This document shows positions 40,014 to 48,668 of a DNA stretch of 64,000 bases, piece after piece. This DNA is from VRUE01 sp963732225. Its GTDB lineage: Bacteria; Actinomycetota; Thermoleophilia; Solirubrobacterales; 70-9. The position numbers and the translations under genes are program-made. A model generated the notes under the pieces. That model was not told the DNA's origin. It searched no databases and worked only from the letters and a program-made list of their open reading frames with translations. Within the stretch, counting starts at the first letter, position 1; every line of letters starts with the position of its first letter. The stretch is taken from assembly GCA_963732225.1 (NCBI GenBank), contig CAVSYR010000002.1, positions 434,001-498,000 of the forward strand, in the 5' to 3' direction.

Positions 40014-41012
40014 ATGGAACAGCAAGCCCTCACCGACACACTGATTGCGGCAAGGGTGCCGCTCGGCGATCTGCAGGACGGCCAGCGAGTCGGCAGCGTC
40101 TACGCGGTTCGGCAGCGCGAGCTGCGGCGCAAGAAAAACGGTGAGCCGTGGTTGCGCCTCGTCCTCGGCGATGCCAGTGGCAGCGCCGAGGCAGTCGCTT
40201 GGGAGGAGGCGGAGGAGCACTACGCCCTCGCCGCTCCCGGTACGCCGCTCCACATAAGCGGCGTCTTTGAGATGAGTGAGCGCTGGGGGGCGAAGATCAA
40301 GCTCAGTGGTCTGCGCGAGGCGACGCCGGAGGAGTACTGCGAGGACGACCTCGCGGTCGAGTCCGAGGTCTCCTTCGAGCTCTTGGAGAGCGGCCTGCGC
40401 GAGCTGCTGGCGACCGTCCAGGACCGCCAGCTGCGCTACCTGCTCGAGCGCTTCTTCGGCGAGGACTCGGAGAACTGGGCGCGATTCCGCGACGCGCCCG
40501 CCGCCAAGACCTACCACCAGGCATACCGCCACGGCCTGCTCGAGCACACAGTCTCGGTCGCCCAGGCAGTCAGCGCCGCCGCCGCCTACTTCCCGGGCAT
40601 CGACCGCGACGTCGCCGTCACCGGCGCCCTGCTGCACGACATCGGCAAGACCGAGGCCTATAACGACGACCCGCTGGCGATCGACCTCACCGACGCCGGT
40701 CGCCTGCAGGGTGAGATCCCGCTCGGCTATTACAAGGTGCGCCGTGAGATCGAGGACATCCCCAGCTTCGATCCCGCCCTCGCCCAGGCGGTCCTGCACA
40801 TCATCCTCGCCCACCACGGCTCGCTCGAACACGGCTCGCCGGTCGTCCCCGCCACCCGCGAGGCCGTCCTCGTCCACATGATCGACAACCTCGGCGGCCG
40901 CCTCGGCAGCTTCGACCGCCTCGAGCGCCAGCTTCCCGCCGGCGAGTCCTGGTCGGGCTTCGACCGAGCGCTTTCGGGCTCGGCTTACTTCGGCCAGCGC
41001 GCCGCGGCGTAA
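40014..41012 (+). CDS. yhaM: YhaM-type 3'-5' exoribonuclease (OB + HD domains)
   Basis: 332 aa from the ATG at 40014 (an upstream start at 39978 lacks support). N-terminal OB fold (GQRVGSVYAVRQRELRRKKNG, then LRLVLGDASGSAEAVAWEEAE). HD domain with YRHGLLEHTVSVAQ, TGALLHDIGKTEAY and ILAHHGSLEHGSPVVP. RNA or ssDNA 3'-5' trimming is the known role. Confidence 0.9.
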   Translation: MEQQALTDTLIAARVPLGDLQDGQRVGSVYAVRQRELRRKKNGEPWLRLVLGDASGSAEAVAWEEAEEHYALAAPGTPLHISGVFEMSERWGAKIKLSGLREATPEEYCEDDLAVESEVSFELLESGLRELLATVQDRQLRYLLERFFGEDSENWARFRDAPAAKTYHQAYRHGLLEHTVSVAQAVSAAAAYFPGIDRDVAVTGALLHDIGKTEAYNDDPLAIDLTDAGRLQGEIPLGYYKVRREIEDIPSFDPALAQAVLHIILAHHGSLEHGSPVVPATREAVLVHMIDNLGGRLGSFDRLERQLPAGESWSGFDRALSGSAYFGQRAAA

Positions 41013-41016
41013 CTGC

Positions 41017-41331
41017 TCAGAAGCGCCGGGTGCAGCGTTCGATTTTGTGGGCGTTGCCTTCGGCTCGCTGAACGCAGTGGACCAGCTTCTTGCGTTGACC
41101 ACCGGGGCTGACACCCTCGAACGTACGGTGGACCTCGCGTTTGATCTCGGTGCTGACGCCGTCCAATGACTTGCCGATCTGGTCGAGGCCGGTCGAGTGG
41201 ATCGCGTCCGTAGTGGTCTTCAGGACCGGCTTAATGATCAGCAGATAGAGCAGCAAAAGCATGCCGGCGAAGACCGCAAGCCGGATAATGCCCGAAGTTA
41301 CGTTGCCGAAGAGGTTGCGGAGCAGGTCCAC
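41017..41331 (-). CDS. Small single-pass membrane protein
   Basis: 104 aa. One TM helix at ~15-35 (IIRLAVFAGMLLLLYLLIIKPVL), then a charged tail with Cys residues (HCVQRAEGNAHKIERCTRRF). Function not recognised. Divergent from the WYL gene with 29 bp between. Confidence 0.65.
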   Translation of the reverse strand: MDLLRNLFGNVTSGIIRLAVFAGMLLLLYLLIIKPVLKTTTDAIHSTGLDQIGKSLDGVSTEIKREVHRTFEGVSPGGQRKKLVHCVQRAEGNAHKIERCTRRF

Positions 41332-41347
41332 GAGACGGGCCGCACAC

Positions 41348-41353
41348 TATCCT
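41348..41353 (+). promoter_or_regulatory. -10-like box TATCCT of a leaderless mRNA
   Basis: TATCCT is 7 nt before the GTG at 41361 in the narrow divergent gap. Confidence 0.35.
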
Positions 41354-41360
41354 GCGGGCC

Positions 41361-43412
41361 GTGGCAAAGGACACCGAGAAGCTGATCCGTCAGCTCTCGC
41401 TGATCTCGTTCCTGATGGCTCAGGGGAGGCCGGTTTCGGCGCTCGAGATCAAGCGCGAGGTTGAGGGCTATAGCGACATGAACGACGACGCCTTCGCGCG
41501 GCGCTTCTACGCGGACCGAGCCGAGCTCGAGAGCCTCGGGATCGAGCTCGGGGTGGAGAAGCCGGGCGAGGGGTTCTTCGAGGCCGAGCTCTACTCGCTG
41601 CCGCCGGAGAACTTCTACCTCGACGCGATCAAGTTCTCCGACGACGAGCTGGCGGCGATGAGCACGGCGCTGATGCTGCTCTCCGAAGGCGAGTTCGCCT
41701 ACGCCGAGCCTTTGCGCCTCGCCCTGCAGCAGGTCGCCTGGGGCCACCCCAACCCGCTCAAGGAGGGTGAGCGGGCGCCGGTCGAGATGGCGATGACGGC
41801 CTCGGCCGGGGGCCGCGACCTCTCCCAGCGCCTCTCCAAGATCGAGACCGCGATCTCGCGCCGCAAGACGGTCGAGTTCACCTACTACACGATGGAGCGC
41901 GACGAGACCGAGAAGCGCAAAGTCGATCCATTCCACCTGGTCTTCCGCGGCGGCCAGTTCTACTTGATCGGCCACGCCCACGAGCGCGAGGCGGTGCGGG
42001 TCTTCCGCCTCTCGCGGATCCAGGGCAAGGTCGGTTACGCCTCCAAGGCCGAGCACGACTTCTCACCGCCGGAGAACTTCGATCGCCGCGACTACGGCCA
42101 GCGCGCCGACTGGCAACTGGGCGAGACCCGCGGCCGGGCGCAGATCTTCGTCCGCGACCGCATCGCCTGGTTGATCGAGCGCGACTTCAGCGCTTACGGC
42201 AAGCTGCGCCCGGCGAAGAAGGCCGACGGCGCCCCGGGCAAAGGCTCGGTCTTCGAGACCGACTACGCATCGCCCCGCGAGCTGATCGCCTGGGTGCTGC
42301 GCTGGCGCCAGAACGCCCAGGTGCTGGCCCCCGACGAGCTGCGGGCGGAGGCCGAGAGTCGGCTCGGCCTGCTGCACGAGCGCCACGACAACGGCTTCCA
42401 GCCGGCCGAGATCGTCGACCGGCCGCTGCGCGAGGCGCCCCGCCGGGCCCGTTCCAACGGTCGCGGCGAAGCGGCGATCCGGCCCGAGCGCTTCGCCCGC
42501 CTGGTCACCCTCGCCGGCCTGCTGATCGAATCGGCCAAGAGCGAGGAGCGGCTGCGCCTCAGTGAGCTCTGCCAGCGGCTTGAACTGACCGACGAGGAGC
42601 TGCGCGAGGACATCGACCTGCTCAACGTCGTCAACTTCGGCGGCGGTACCTACGTGCTCTACGCCGAAATCCTGGGCGATGAGATCGAGGTCGACTCCCA
42701 GCCCTACGGCGACAACTTTGCCCGCCCGGCCCGCCTGCTGCCGCTCGAGGCCAAGGCCCTGGTCGCGGCGATCGACCTCTTCGGCGACCACCTGCCGCAG
42801 GGTGGCCTGCAGAGCGCCCGCACCAAGATCGTCACCGCGCTCGGCCACGATCCCTCCGAGGAGGGCCTGGAGATCGCCTCGGGCAGCGGCGGCGACGCCG
42901 AGGTCGCCCGCGTCGTCAACGAGGCGATCGGCGGCAGCCGGGTGCTCGAACTTCAGTACTACAAGGAGAACGAGGACCAGTTCACCAAACGCGCGGTTGA
43001 GCCCTACCGGCTGGAGAACGGCAAGGAGGGCTGGTACGTCGAGTGCTACGACCTGACCAAAGACGGCGTCCGCCACTTCAAGCTCGACCGGATCAAGGAG
43101 GCGACGCTCTCCGCTGACTCGTTCGAGCCGCGGCCCGAGGTCGAGGAGCTGGCCGGGGTCGAGGGCTGGATGACTCACGGCGAGGTGCCGACCGCCCATG
43201 TCGCTCGCGTCTGGGTCTCGCCCGAGCGGGCGCGCTGGCTGCGCGAGGAGCGCACCGTGGTCGAGGAGCTGGCCGACGGCGCTGTCGTCGTCGAGCTGCC
43301 CTACGCCGGCACCTCCTGGCTGGTCCGCGAGATCCTCCGCGGCGCCGGCGACCTCGTCGTGCTCGAGCCCGAGGACGCCCGCGAGGCGATCGCCAGAGAG
43401 GTCGGCGACTGA
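41361..43412 (+). CDS. Fused PafB-PafC-like WYL-domain regulator
   Basis: 683 aa made of two similar halves. Residues 1-~330: HTH (LISFLMAQGRPVSALEIKREV) plus WYL (RKTVEFTYYTMERDETEKRKVDPFHLVFRGGQFYLIGH). Residues ~355-683: HTH-like (RLVTLAGLLIESAKSEERLRLSELCQRL) plus WYL (RVLELQYYKENEDQFTKRAVEPYRLENGKEGWYVECY). In mycobacteria separate PafB and PafC form a DNA-damage-responsive transcription activator; natural fusions exist. Ligand probably a nucleic acid or nucleotide. Confidence 0.88.
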   Translation: MAKDTEKLIRQLSLISFLMAQGRPVSALEIKREVEGYSDMNDDAFARRFYADRAELESLGIELGVEKPGEGFFEAELYSLPPENFYLDAIKFSDDELAAMSTALMLLSEGEFAYAEPLRLALQQVAWGHPNPLKEGERAPVEMAMTASAGGRDLSQRLSKIETAISRRKTVEFTYYTMERDETEKRKVDPFHLVFRGGQFYLIGHAHEREAVRVFRLSRIQGKVGYASKAEHDFSPPENFDRRDYGQRADWQLGETRGRAQIFVRDRIAWLIERDFSAYGKLRPAKKADGAPGKGSVFETDYASPRELIAWVLRWRQNAQVLAPDELRAEAESRLGLLHERHDNGFQPAEIVDRPLREAPRRARSNGRGEAAIRPERFARLVTLAGLLIESAKSEERLRLSELCQRLELTDEELREDIDLLNVVNFGGGTYVLYAEILGDEIEVDSQPYGDNFARPARLLPLEAKALVAAIDLFGDHLPQGGLQSARTKIVTALGHDPSEEGLEIASGSGGDAEVARVVNEAIGGSRVLELQYYKENEDQFTKRAVEPYRLENGKEGWYVECYDLTKDGVRHFKLDRIKEATLSADSFEPRPEVEELAGVEGWMTHGEVPTAHVARVWVSPERARWLREERTVVEELADGAVVVELPYAGTSWLVREILRGAGDLVVLEPEDAREAIAREVGD

Positions 43413-43471
43413 CCGAGCAGGCGCCGGGGCACGCTGAGATCCTGCGGCTGATCGCCCCCAATCCGGGGCCG

Positions 43472-44128
43472 ATGACGTTGGAGGGAACGAACACCTACCT
43501 CTACGGCTCGGGGCCCTGCGCGGTGATCGATCCGGGGCCTGACGACGAGCGCCACCTCACCGCCGTACGCGTCGCCGCCGAGCAGCGCGGCGGCATCGGC
43601 CTCGTTCTGCTCACCCACGGCCACGGCGACCACGCCGATGGGGCGGAGCGGCTTGGTGCCGAGGTCGTCCTTCCCGGCGACGGCGAGGAGCACGCCGGCC
43701 TGCGTGCCATCGCGACTCCCGGTCACGCCCCCGACCACGTCTGCCTGATGACCGGCGACGGGGTTTGCTTCAGCGGTGATCTCGTGCTCGGCACCGGCTC
43801 GACCTTCGTCCCGCCCGACGGCGGCTCGCTCGCCGCCTACATGGACTCGCTGCGCCGCATGCAGGCGGAGCCGATTGAGCTGATCGCCCCCGGCCACGGC
43901 CCCTGGATCACCGAGCCGGCAGCGAAGCTGGCCGAGTACGTCGAGCACCGCGAGATGCGCGAGCGCCGCCTGCTCGCCGCGCTAGAGCGCGGCGAGCGCT
44001 CCCGCGACACCCTGCTCGACGAGGCCTGGAGCGACGTCCCGCCCGAGCTGCGCGAGGCCGCGGCCATGGTCATGGACGCCCACCTGGACAAGCTCGAGGC
44101 CGAAGGCCGCCTCCCCGTCGGCATCTGA
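43472..44128 (+). CDS. Metallo-beta-lactamase-fold hydrolase (LACTB2-like)
   Basis: 218 aa as given. LLTHGHGDHADGAERL holds the HxHxDH zinc motif, then TPGHAPDHVCL, FSGDLVLGTGST and APGHGPWI. The family motif APNPGPMTLEGTNTYL runs through the ATG, so the true start is probably upstream; CTG at 43409, overlapping the WYL stop, is in frame. C-terminal helical region (REMRERRLLAALERG..) is typical of LACTB2-like endonuclease/hydrolases. Confidence 0.85.
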   Translation: MTLEGTNTYLYGSGPCAVIDPGPDDERHLTAVRVAAEQRGGIGLVLLTHGHGDHADGAERLGAEVVLPGDGEEHAGLRAIATPGHAPDHVCLMTGDGVCFSGDLVLGTGSTFVPPDGGSLAAYMDSLRRMQAEPIELIAPGHGPWITEPAAKLAEYVEHREMRERRLLAALERGERSRDTLLDEAWSDVPPELREAAAMVMDAHLDKLEAEGRLPVGI

Positions 44129-44148
44129 TCGCCCTGGCTGGGCAGCAG

Positions 44149-44154
44149 TAGGCT
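44149..44154 (+). promoter_or_regulatory. -10-like box TAGGCT of a leaderless mRNA
   Basis: TAGGCT lies 6 nt before the ATG at 44161, without a ribosome site. Confidence 0.4.
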
Positions 44155-44160
44155 TGGGCG

Positions 44161-46536
44161 ATGGCGCGCGGGGGTGCGATACGGACGGGGTTGACGGTTG
44201 GCTTGGCCGGGGCCGGGCTCGCTGCCGTCACCACCGCGGCCGCCTGGCACTGGTTGGCGCGGCGGCCGCTGCCCAAGCAAAAGGGGACGATCTCGCTCGC
44301 CGGGCTGGATGGACCGGTCAGGGTTGAGCGCGACCGCTGGGGTGTGCCCCATATCGCCACCGACAACTCCCGCGACCTCTGGTTCGCCGAGGGCTTCTGC
44401 CACGGCCAGGACCGGCTCTGGCAGATGGACTTCTACCGCCGCGTCGTCTCCGGGCGGGTCTCCGAAATGGCTGGGCCCGAGGGCCTACCGATCGATCGTC
44501 TGATGCTGACGCTGGGGATTCGCCGCACGGCCGAGCGCGAGGCCGAGGAGCTTGACCCCGAGCTGCGCGCCCTGCTCGAGCGCTTCTGCGAGGGCGTCAA
44601 CGCCGCCGCCGCGAGCGCCAGGGCGATGCCTTTCGAGATGCAGCTGTTGCGGCTCGATTGGAAGCCATGGCGTCCGGTCGACATCCTCAGCCTCGGCAAG
44701 CTGCTCGCCTTCGGCCTCTCGACCAACTGGGAGCGCGAGCTGCTGCGGGCCGACATGGAGCGCACCCTGGGCGCTGAGCTGGCGGCAAAGCTCGACCCCG
44801 GCTATCCCGCCGACAACCCGATCGTCACCCAAGAAGCCTGGTCCGGCGATGGCCTTGCGATCGTCGAGCAGATCGACGCCGTGCGCCGCTCGATCGGCCT
44901 CGCCGCCGAGGCCAGCGGCTCCAACAACTGGGCGGTCTCGGGCAAGCTCAGCGCCAGCGGCTCGCCGGTGATCGCCGGTGACCCGCACCTGCCCCAGAGC
45001 ATGCCGGGCATCTGGTACCAGGTCGGCCTCCAGCTCGGCGAGCGTTTCGTCCGCGGCGCCTCGCTGCCCGGCATGCCCGGCGTCTACATGGGCCAGAACA
45101 ACGACGTCTGCTGGACCTTCACCAACGTCATGGCCGACGTCGAGGACCTCTTCATCGAGCGGCTCGACGGCGACCGCTACCTCTTCGAGGACGAGTGGCG
45201 CCCGCTGGAGCTGGTGCGCGAGGAGATCCCGGTCAAGGGCCGCGACGCGCCGGAGCTGCTCGAGGTGCGGATCACCCACCACGGCCCGATCGTCAACGAG
45301 GCGCTCGGCGCCGATGCGGCCGAGCCGCTGGCGCTGCGCTGGCAGACGCTCGACCAGCCGACCGCCTTCGCCGGCATGTTCGAGATGCACGAGATCACCT
45401 CCGGCCCGGAGCTGATCGAGAAACTCGCCGATCACAGCTCGCCCGCCTCGAACCTGATCTGGGCCGACCGCCACGGCTCGATCGGCTACAAGCTGATCGG
45501 CTGCCTCCCTCTGCGCAAGGGCGGCTGCCCCGACCTGCCGAAGCCGGGCTGGAGCGGCGAGTTCGAGTGGGAGGGGACGATCCCCTACGAGGAGTTGCCC
45601 GAGACGGTCGACCCTGAGAGCGGCTTCCTCGTCACCGCCAACAACCGCATCGTCGGCGACGACTACCCGCACCACATCACCAGCGAGTGGCTTGACGGCT
45701 TCCGTGCCGCCCGGATCGAGCAGCTGCTGCGCGCTAGCGACGAACACGACCTCGAGAGCTTCGAGGCGATGCAGTCCGACAACCTCTCGCTGCCGGGGAT
45801 CGAGGCGGCGCGCAGGCTGGGGCGCCTGACGCCGACCGGCCAGCGCGAGCTGAGCGCGATCGAGCGGCTGCGCAGTTGGGACGGGCGGCTCGACCCGGAC
45901 TCGATCGCCGGCACGATCTACCAGGCCTTCCTGCTGCGCCTGGCGCGCGAGGTGGCGCGGGCCGCGATCGGCGATCGCGACCTCTCCGAGCGCTGGCTCG
46001 ACCGCGCCGACAACGGCTTCACCCCACACGTGACCTCGCCCTGGCGCTGGCACTCGCACCTGATGAAGCTCTGGGAGGAGGGCGACGAGGAGCTGATCGG
46101 TCGGCCCTGGGACGAGCTCGTGCTGGAGGCGCTGCGCGGTGCCCTTGACGATCTCAGCGACCGCTTCGGCCCCGACGCCGCCGGCTGGCGTTGGGGGCAG
46201 GTGCACGAGATGGAGTTCCCGCACCCGCTGGGCGAGGCCAACCCGCTGCTGCGCCGCCTGCTCAACCGGCGCGTCCGCGCCGGTGGCGCCCAGGAGACGG
46301 TGAGCCAGATCGCCTACGACCCCAACGACCCCTACAAAGCCGTCTGGGCGCCGAGCTGGCGCATGGTCGCTGAACCGACGGCGCCCGAGCGCTCGCGCTG
46401 GCAGATGTTCACCGGCCAGTCCGGCCACCCGGCCAGCCCTCACTACGACGACCTGCAGACCGACTGGCTGCACGGCCGCACCCAGCCGATGGCGGGCGAG
46501 GGTCCCTGGCGCAAGCTAAATCTCGTCCCGGCCTGA
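44161..46536 (+). CDS. Penicillin acylase family Ntn-hydrolase
   Basis: 791 aa precursor. N-terminal membrane anchor/signal (TGLTVGLAGAGLAAVTTAAAWHW). Alpha chain with VERDRWGVPHIATDN and EGFCHGQDRLWQMDFYRR. Autocleavage site before Ser254 in SGSNNWAVSGKLSASG..IAGDPHL, whose Ser becomes the N-terminal nucleophile. Members cleave beta-lactam side chains, acyl-homoserine lactones or other amides; the substrate is unknown. Confidence 0.93.
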   Translation: MARGGAIRTGLTVGLAGAGLAAVTTAAAWHWLARRPLPKQKGTISLAGLDGPVRVERDRWGVPHIATDNSRDLWFAEGFCHGQDRLWQMDFYRRVVSGRVSEMAGPEGLPIDRLMLTLGIRRTAEREAEELDPELRALLERFCEGVNAAAASARAMPFEMQLLRLDWKPWRPVDILSLGKLLAFGLSTNWERELLRADMERTLGAELAAKLDPGYPADNPIVTQEAWSGDGLAIVEQIDAVRRSIGLAAEASGSNNWAVSGKLSASGSPVIAGDPHLPQSMPGIWYQVGLQLGERFVRGASLPGMPGVYMGQNNDVCWTFTNVMADVEDLFIERLDGDRYLFEDEWRPLELVREEIPVKGRDAPELLEVRITHHGPIVNEALGADAAEPLALRWQTLDQPTAFAGMFEMHEITSGPELIEKLADHSSPASNLIWADRHGSIGYKLIGCLPLRKGGCPDLPKPGWSGEFEWEGTIPYEELPETVDPESGFLVTANNRIVGDDYPHHITSEWLDGFRAARIEQLLRASDEHDLESFEAMQSDNLSLPGIEAARRLGRLTPTGQRELSAIERLRSWDGRLDPDSIAGTIYQAFLLRLAREVARAAIGDRDLSERWLDRADNGFTPHVTSPWRWHSHLMKLWEEGDEELIGRPWDELVLEALRGALDDLSDRFGPDAAGWRWGQVHEMEFPHPLGEANPLLRRLLNRRVRAGGAQETVSQIAYDPNDPYKAVWAPSWRMVAEPTAPERSRWQMFTGQSGHPASPHYDDLQTDWLHGRTQPMAGEGPWRKLNLVPA

Positions 46537-46578
46537 TTTCTGGCCGAATCGATCGCTTGCTGCAATGGTTGGACGGGT

Positions 46579-47952
46579 ATGCGCCTGCTTCGTCCAGCCG
46601 TCGCGGTCCTTGTGCTGCTCGGCCTCCTCGCCGCGCCGGCCGTGGCTCGTACCGTCCACTTCGGCGCTCGCGCCGTTGACGTGCCGCGCGGCTGGCCCGT
46701 GCTGCGGCTGGCCGAGCATCCCCACGCCTGCGTCAGGCTTGATCGCCGCGCCGTCTACCTAGGCACGCCCGGCGCCAACCAGCGCTGCCCGTCGAATGCG
46801 ATTGGCCGCCAGCGCGCGATCCTGATCGAACCGCGTTCAGCGGCACGGGCAGCCGCCAGCGCCGTCGCTGCCCCAGCTCCCGGCCCCGTGTCCTCGCCCG
46901 AAGCCTTTACCGGCCTCGGCTTTGACGCCTGCGCGGCGCCGTCCTCGCGGACGATGGCCGCCTGGGCGGCCTCGCCCTACCGCGGCATCGGTGTCTACAT
47001 CGGTGGCAGCAACCGGGGCTGCTCGCAACCCAACCTGACGGCGAAGTGGGTGGAAGAACAGGTCGCCGCCGGCTGGCACCTGATTCCGACCTACGTCGGC
47101 CTGCAGGCGCCAACCAGCGCCTGCAGCAGCTGCGCCAAGCTGAGCACCAGCAAAGCCGCCCAGCAGGGAGTCGAAGCCGCCAGCGATGCGGTCGAAGCGG
47201 CGGCCGAAATCGGCATGGGCCCGGGCAGCCCGATCTACTTCGACATGGAGGCCTACACGCGGACGACCAGCGCCAGCGCGGCGACGCTGACCTTCCTCTC
47301 CTCCTGGACCAGCCAGCTGCACACGCTGGGCTACGTCTCCGGCGTCTACAGCTCCAGCTCCTCAGGCATCGCTGACCTCGCGCGGGCGATCGGCAGCAGC
47401 TACACGCTGCCCGACCACATCTGGACCGCCAACTGGAACGGCCAGCAGAACACCCTTGATCCCTACCTGCCCTCGACCGCCTGGCCCTCGCACCAGCGCA
47501 TCCACCAGTACCACGGTGGCCACGACGAGAGCTACGGCCTGATGACGATCAACATCGACAACGACTACATCGACGGCGCCACGGTCGGCGCCTCGATCGC
47601 GGCGCCGGAACTGCCGCCGCTGACGGTCAAGCACGTGCAGCCCGAAGGCAGCAAGGTGCGGGTCTGGGTCCGCTGCGGCTGGCCCGAAGGCGAAACCTGC
47701 CCCGGGCAGATCATCCTGCGCACTCACGCGCGGGTGCCGCTGCGCGCCCGCCGCGGCACCCCGACCCGGGTCGTGCGCGTCGCCGCCGGCCACCGCACCT
47801 TCAGCCTCGCCGGCGGCAAGTCCCACACCTTCGTCATCGCCCTCAACGAGCGCGGTCGCCCGCTGCTGGCGGCGCGGGGGCTGCTCAAGGCGCAGCTGCT
47901 GGTCGCGATTCCCGACGCCCGCACCACCCGCGCGGTCCGGCTCAAGCGCTAG
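46579..47952 (+). CDS. Secreted DUF1906 (Rv2525c-like) protein
   Basis: 457 aa. Signal peptide LRPAVAVLVLLGLLAAPAVA. The DUF1906 glycoside-hydrolase-like TIM barrel covers ~112-345 (GLGFDACAAPSSRTMAAW, GVYIGGSNRGC, WHLIPTYVGLQAP, IYFDMEAY, GVYSSSSSGIADL, HQYHGG). A C-terminal beta-rich part (~350-457) follows. It probably acts on or binds cell-wall glycan; the catalytic residues are uncertain. Overlaps the convergent DJ-1 gene by 11 bp. Confidence 0.85.
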   Translation: MRLLRPAVAVLVLLGLLAAPAVARTVHFGARAVDVPRGWPVLRLAEHPHACVRLDRRAVYLGTPGANQRCPSNAIGRQRAILIEPRSAARAAASAVAAPAPGPVSSPEAFTGLGFDACAAPSSRTMAAWAASPYRGIGVYIGGSNRGCSQPNLTAKWVEEQVAAGWHLIPTYVGLQAPTSACSSCAKLSTSKAAQQGVEAASDAVEAAAEIGMGPGSPIYFDMEAYTRTTSASAATLTFLSSWTSQLHTLGYVSGVYSSSSSGIADLARAIGSSYTLPDHIWTANWNGQQNTLDPYLPSTAWPSHQRIHQYHGGHDESYGLMTINIDNDYIDGATVGASIAAPELPPLTVKHVQPEGSKVRVWVRCGWPEGETCPGQIILRTHARVPLRARRGTPTRVVRVAAGHRTFSLAGGKSHTFVIALNERGRPLLAARGLLKAQLLVAIPDARTTRAVRLKR

Positions 47953-48598
47953 CGGCTTTCAGCCACTCCTCTCGCTCACCGGCGACCTTTTCCACCAGCT
48001 CGACGATCTCGACGGGTGCCTTCTGCGGCGAGCCGGAGTCGAAAGGGGGCTGTGGGTCGTACTCGAGGCCGAGCTGGATCGCCTGGGAGGCCTCCGGGCC
48101 GACCTCGCGGGAGACCAGGTGGAGTGCCATATCGATCCCAGCGGTGACGCCGGCGGCGGTGATCAGCTTGCCGTCCTCGACGTAGCGGCCGCCGACCGGC
48201 TCGGCCCCGTATTCGGCGAGGCGATCGAGGGCGAGCCAGTTAGAGGTCGCGCGCTTGCCCTCGAGCAGGCCGGCGGCACCGAGCACCAGCGAGCCGGTGC
48301 AAACCGAGGTCGTCCACTTGCTGCCGGCGTCGATCTGCCGCAGCCAGGAGAGGACCCCCTCGTCCCTGAGCAGCGGCCGGTTCCCTTCCCCGCCGGGGAC
48401 GAGGACGACGTCCGCCGCCTCGACTTCCTCCAGTGAGTAGTCGGCGCTGAGGCCAAGCGCGCCGCTGTCGGTGCGCAGGAGGCCCTTCTTGGGAGCGACG
48501 AACTTCACCTCCCAGCCCGGTACCGAGCGCAGCACCTCGTAGGGGCCGATCGCGTCGAGGGCGGTCAGTTTCTCGAAGATCAGGATGGCTATTTGCAT
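47942..48598 (-). CDS. DJ-1/PfpI family protein
   Basis: 218 aa from the ATG at 48598 (MQIAILIFEKLTALDAIGPYEVL). Nucleophile elbow SVCTGSLVLGAAGLLEGKRATSNW with reactive Cys, and VLVPGGEGNRPLL. It resembles isonitrile-hydratase/amidase-like DJ-1 proteins. Divergent from the GlxA-type regulator, which has the same domain, so it is a likely target or partner. Confidence 0.88.
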   Translation of the reverse strand: MQIAILIFEKLTALDAIGPYEVLRSVPGWEVKFVAPKKGLLRTDSGALGLSADYSLEEVEAADVVLVPGGEGNRPLLRDEGVLSWLRQIDAGSKWTTSVCTGSLVLGAAGLLEGKRATSNWLALDRLAEYGAEPVGGRYVEDGKLITAAGVTAGIDMALHLVSREVGPEASQAIQLGLEYDPQPPFDSGSPQKAPVEIVELVEKVAGEREEWLKAASA

Positions 48599-48634
48599 GA
48601 GCGCAGGATCGCGCTGGCCGCGCATTTCGTCGAG

Positions 48635-48648
48635 TGGCAGGATTGCCA
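48635..48648. promoter_or_regulatory. Palindrome between divergent DJ-1 and GlxA-type genes
   Basis: TGGCA (48635-48639) / TGCCA (48644-48648), 4-nt spacer, in the 70-bp shared upstream region. Candidate half-sites for the AraC-type regulator. Confidence 0.3.
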
Positions 48649-48668
48649 ATATACGATAGATTTCTGCC

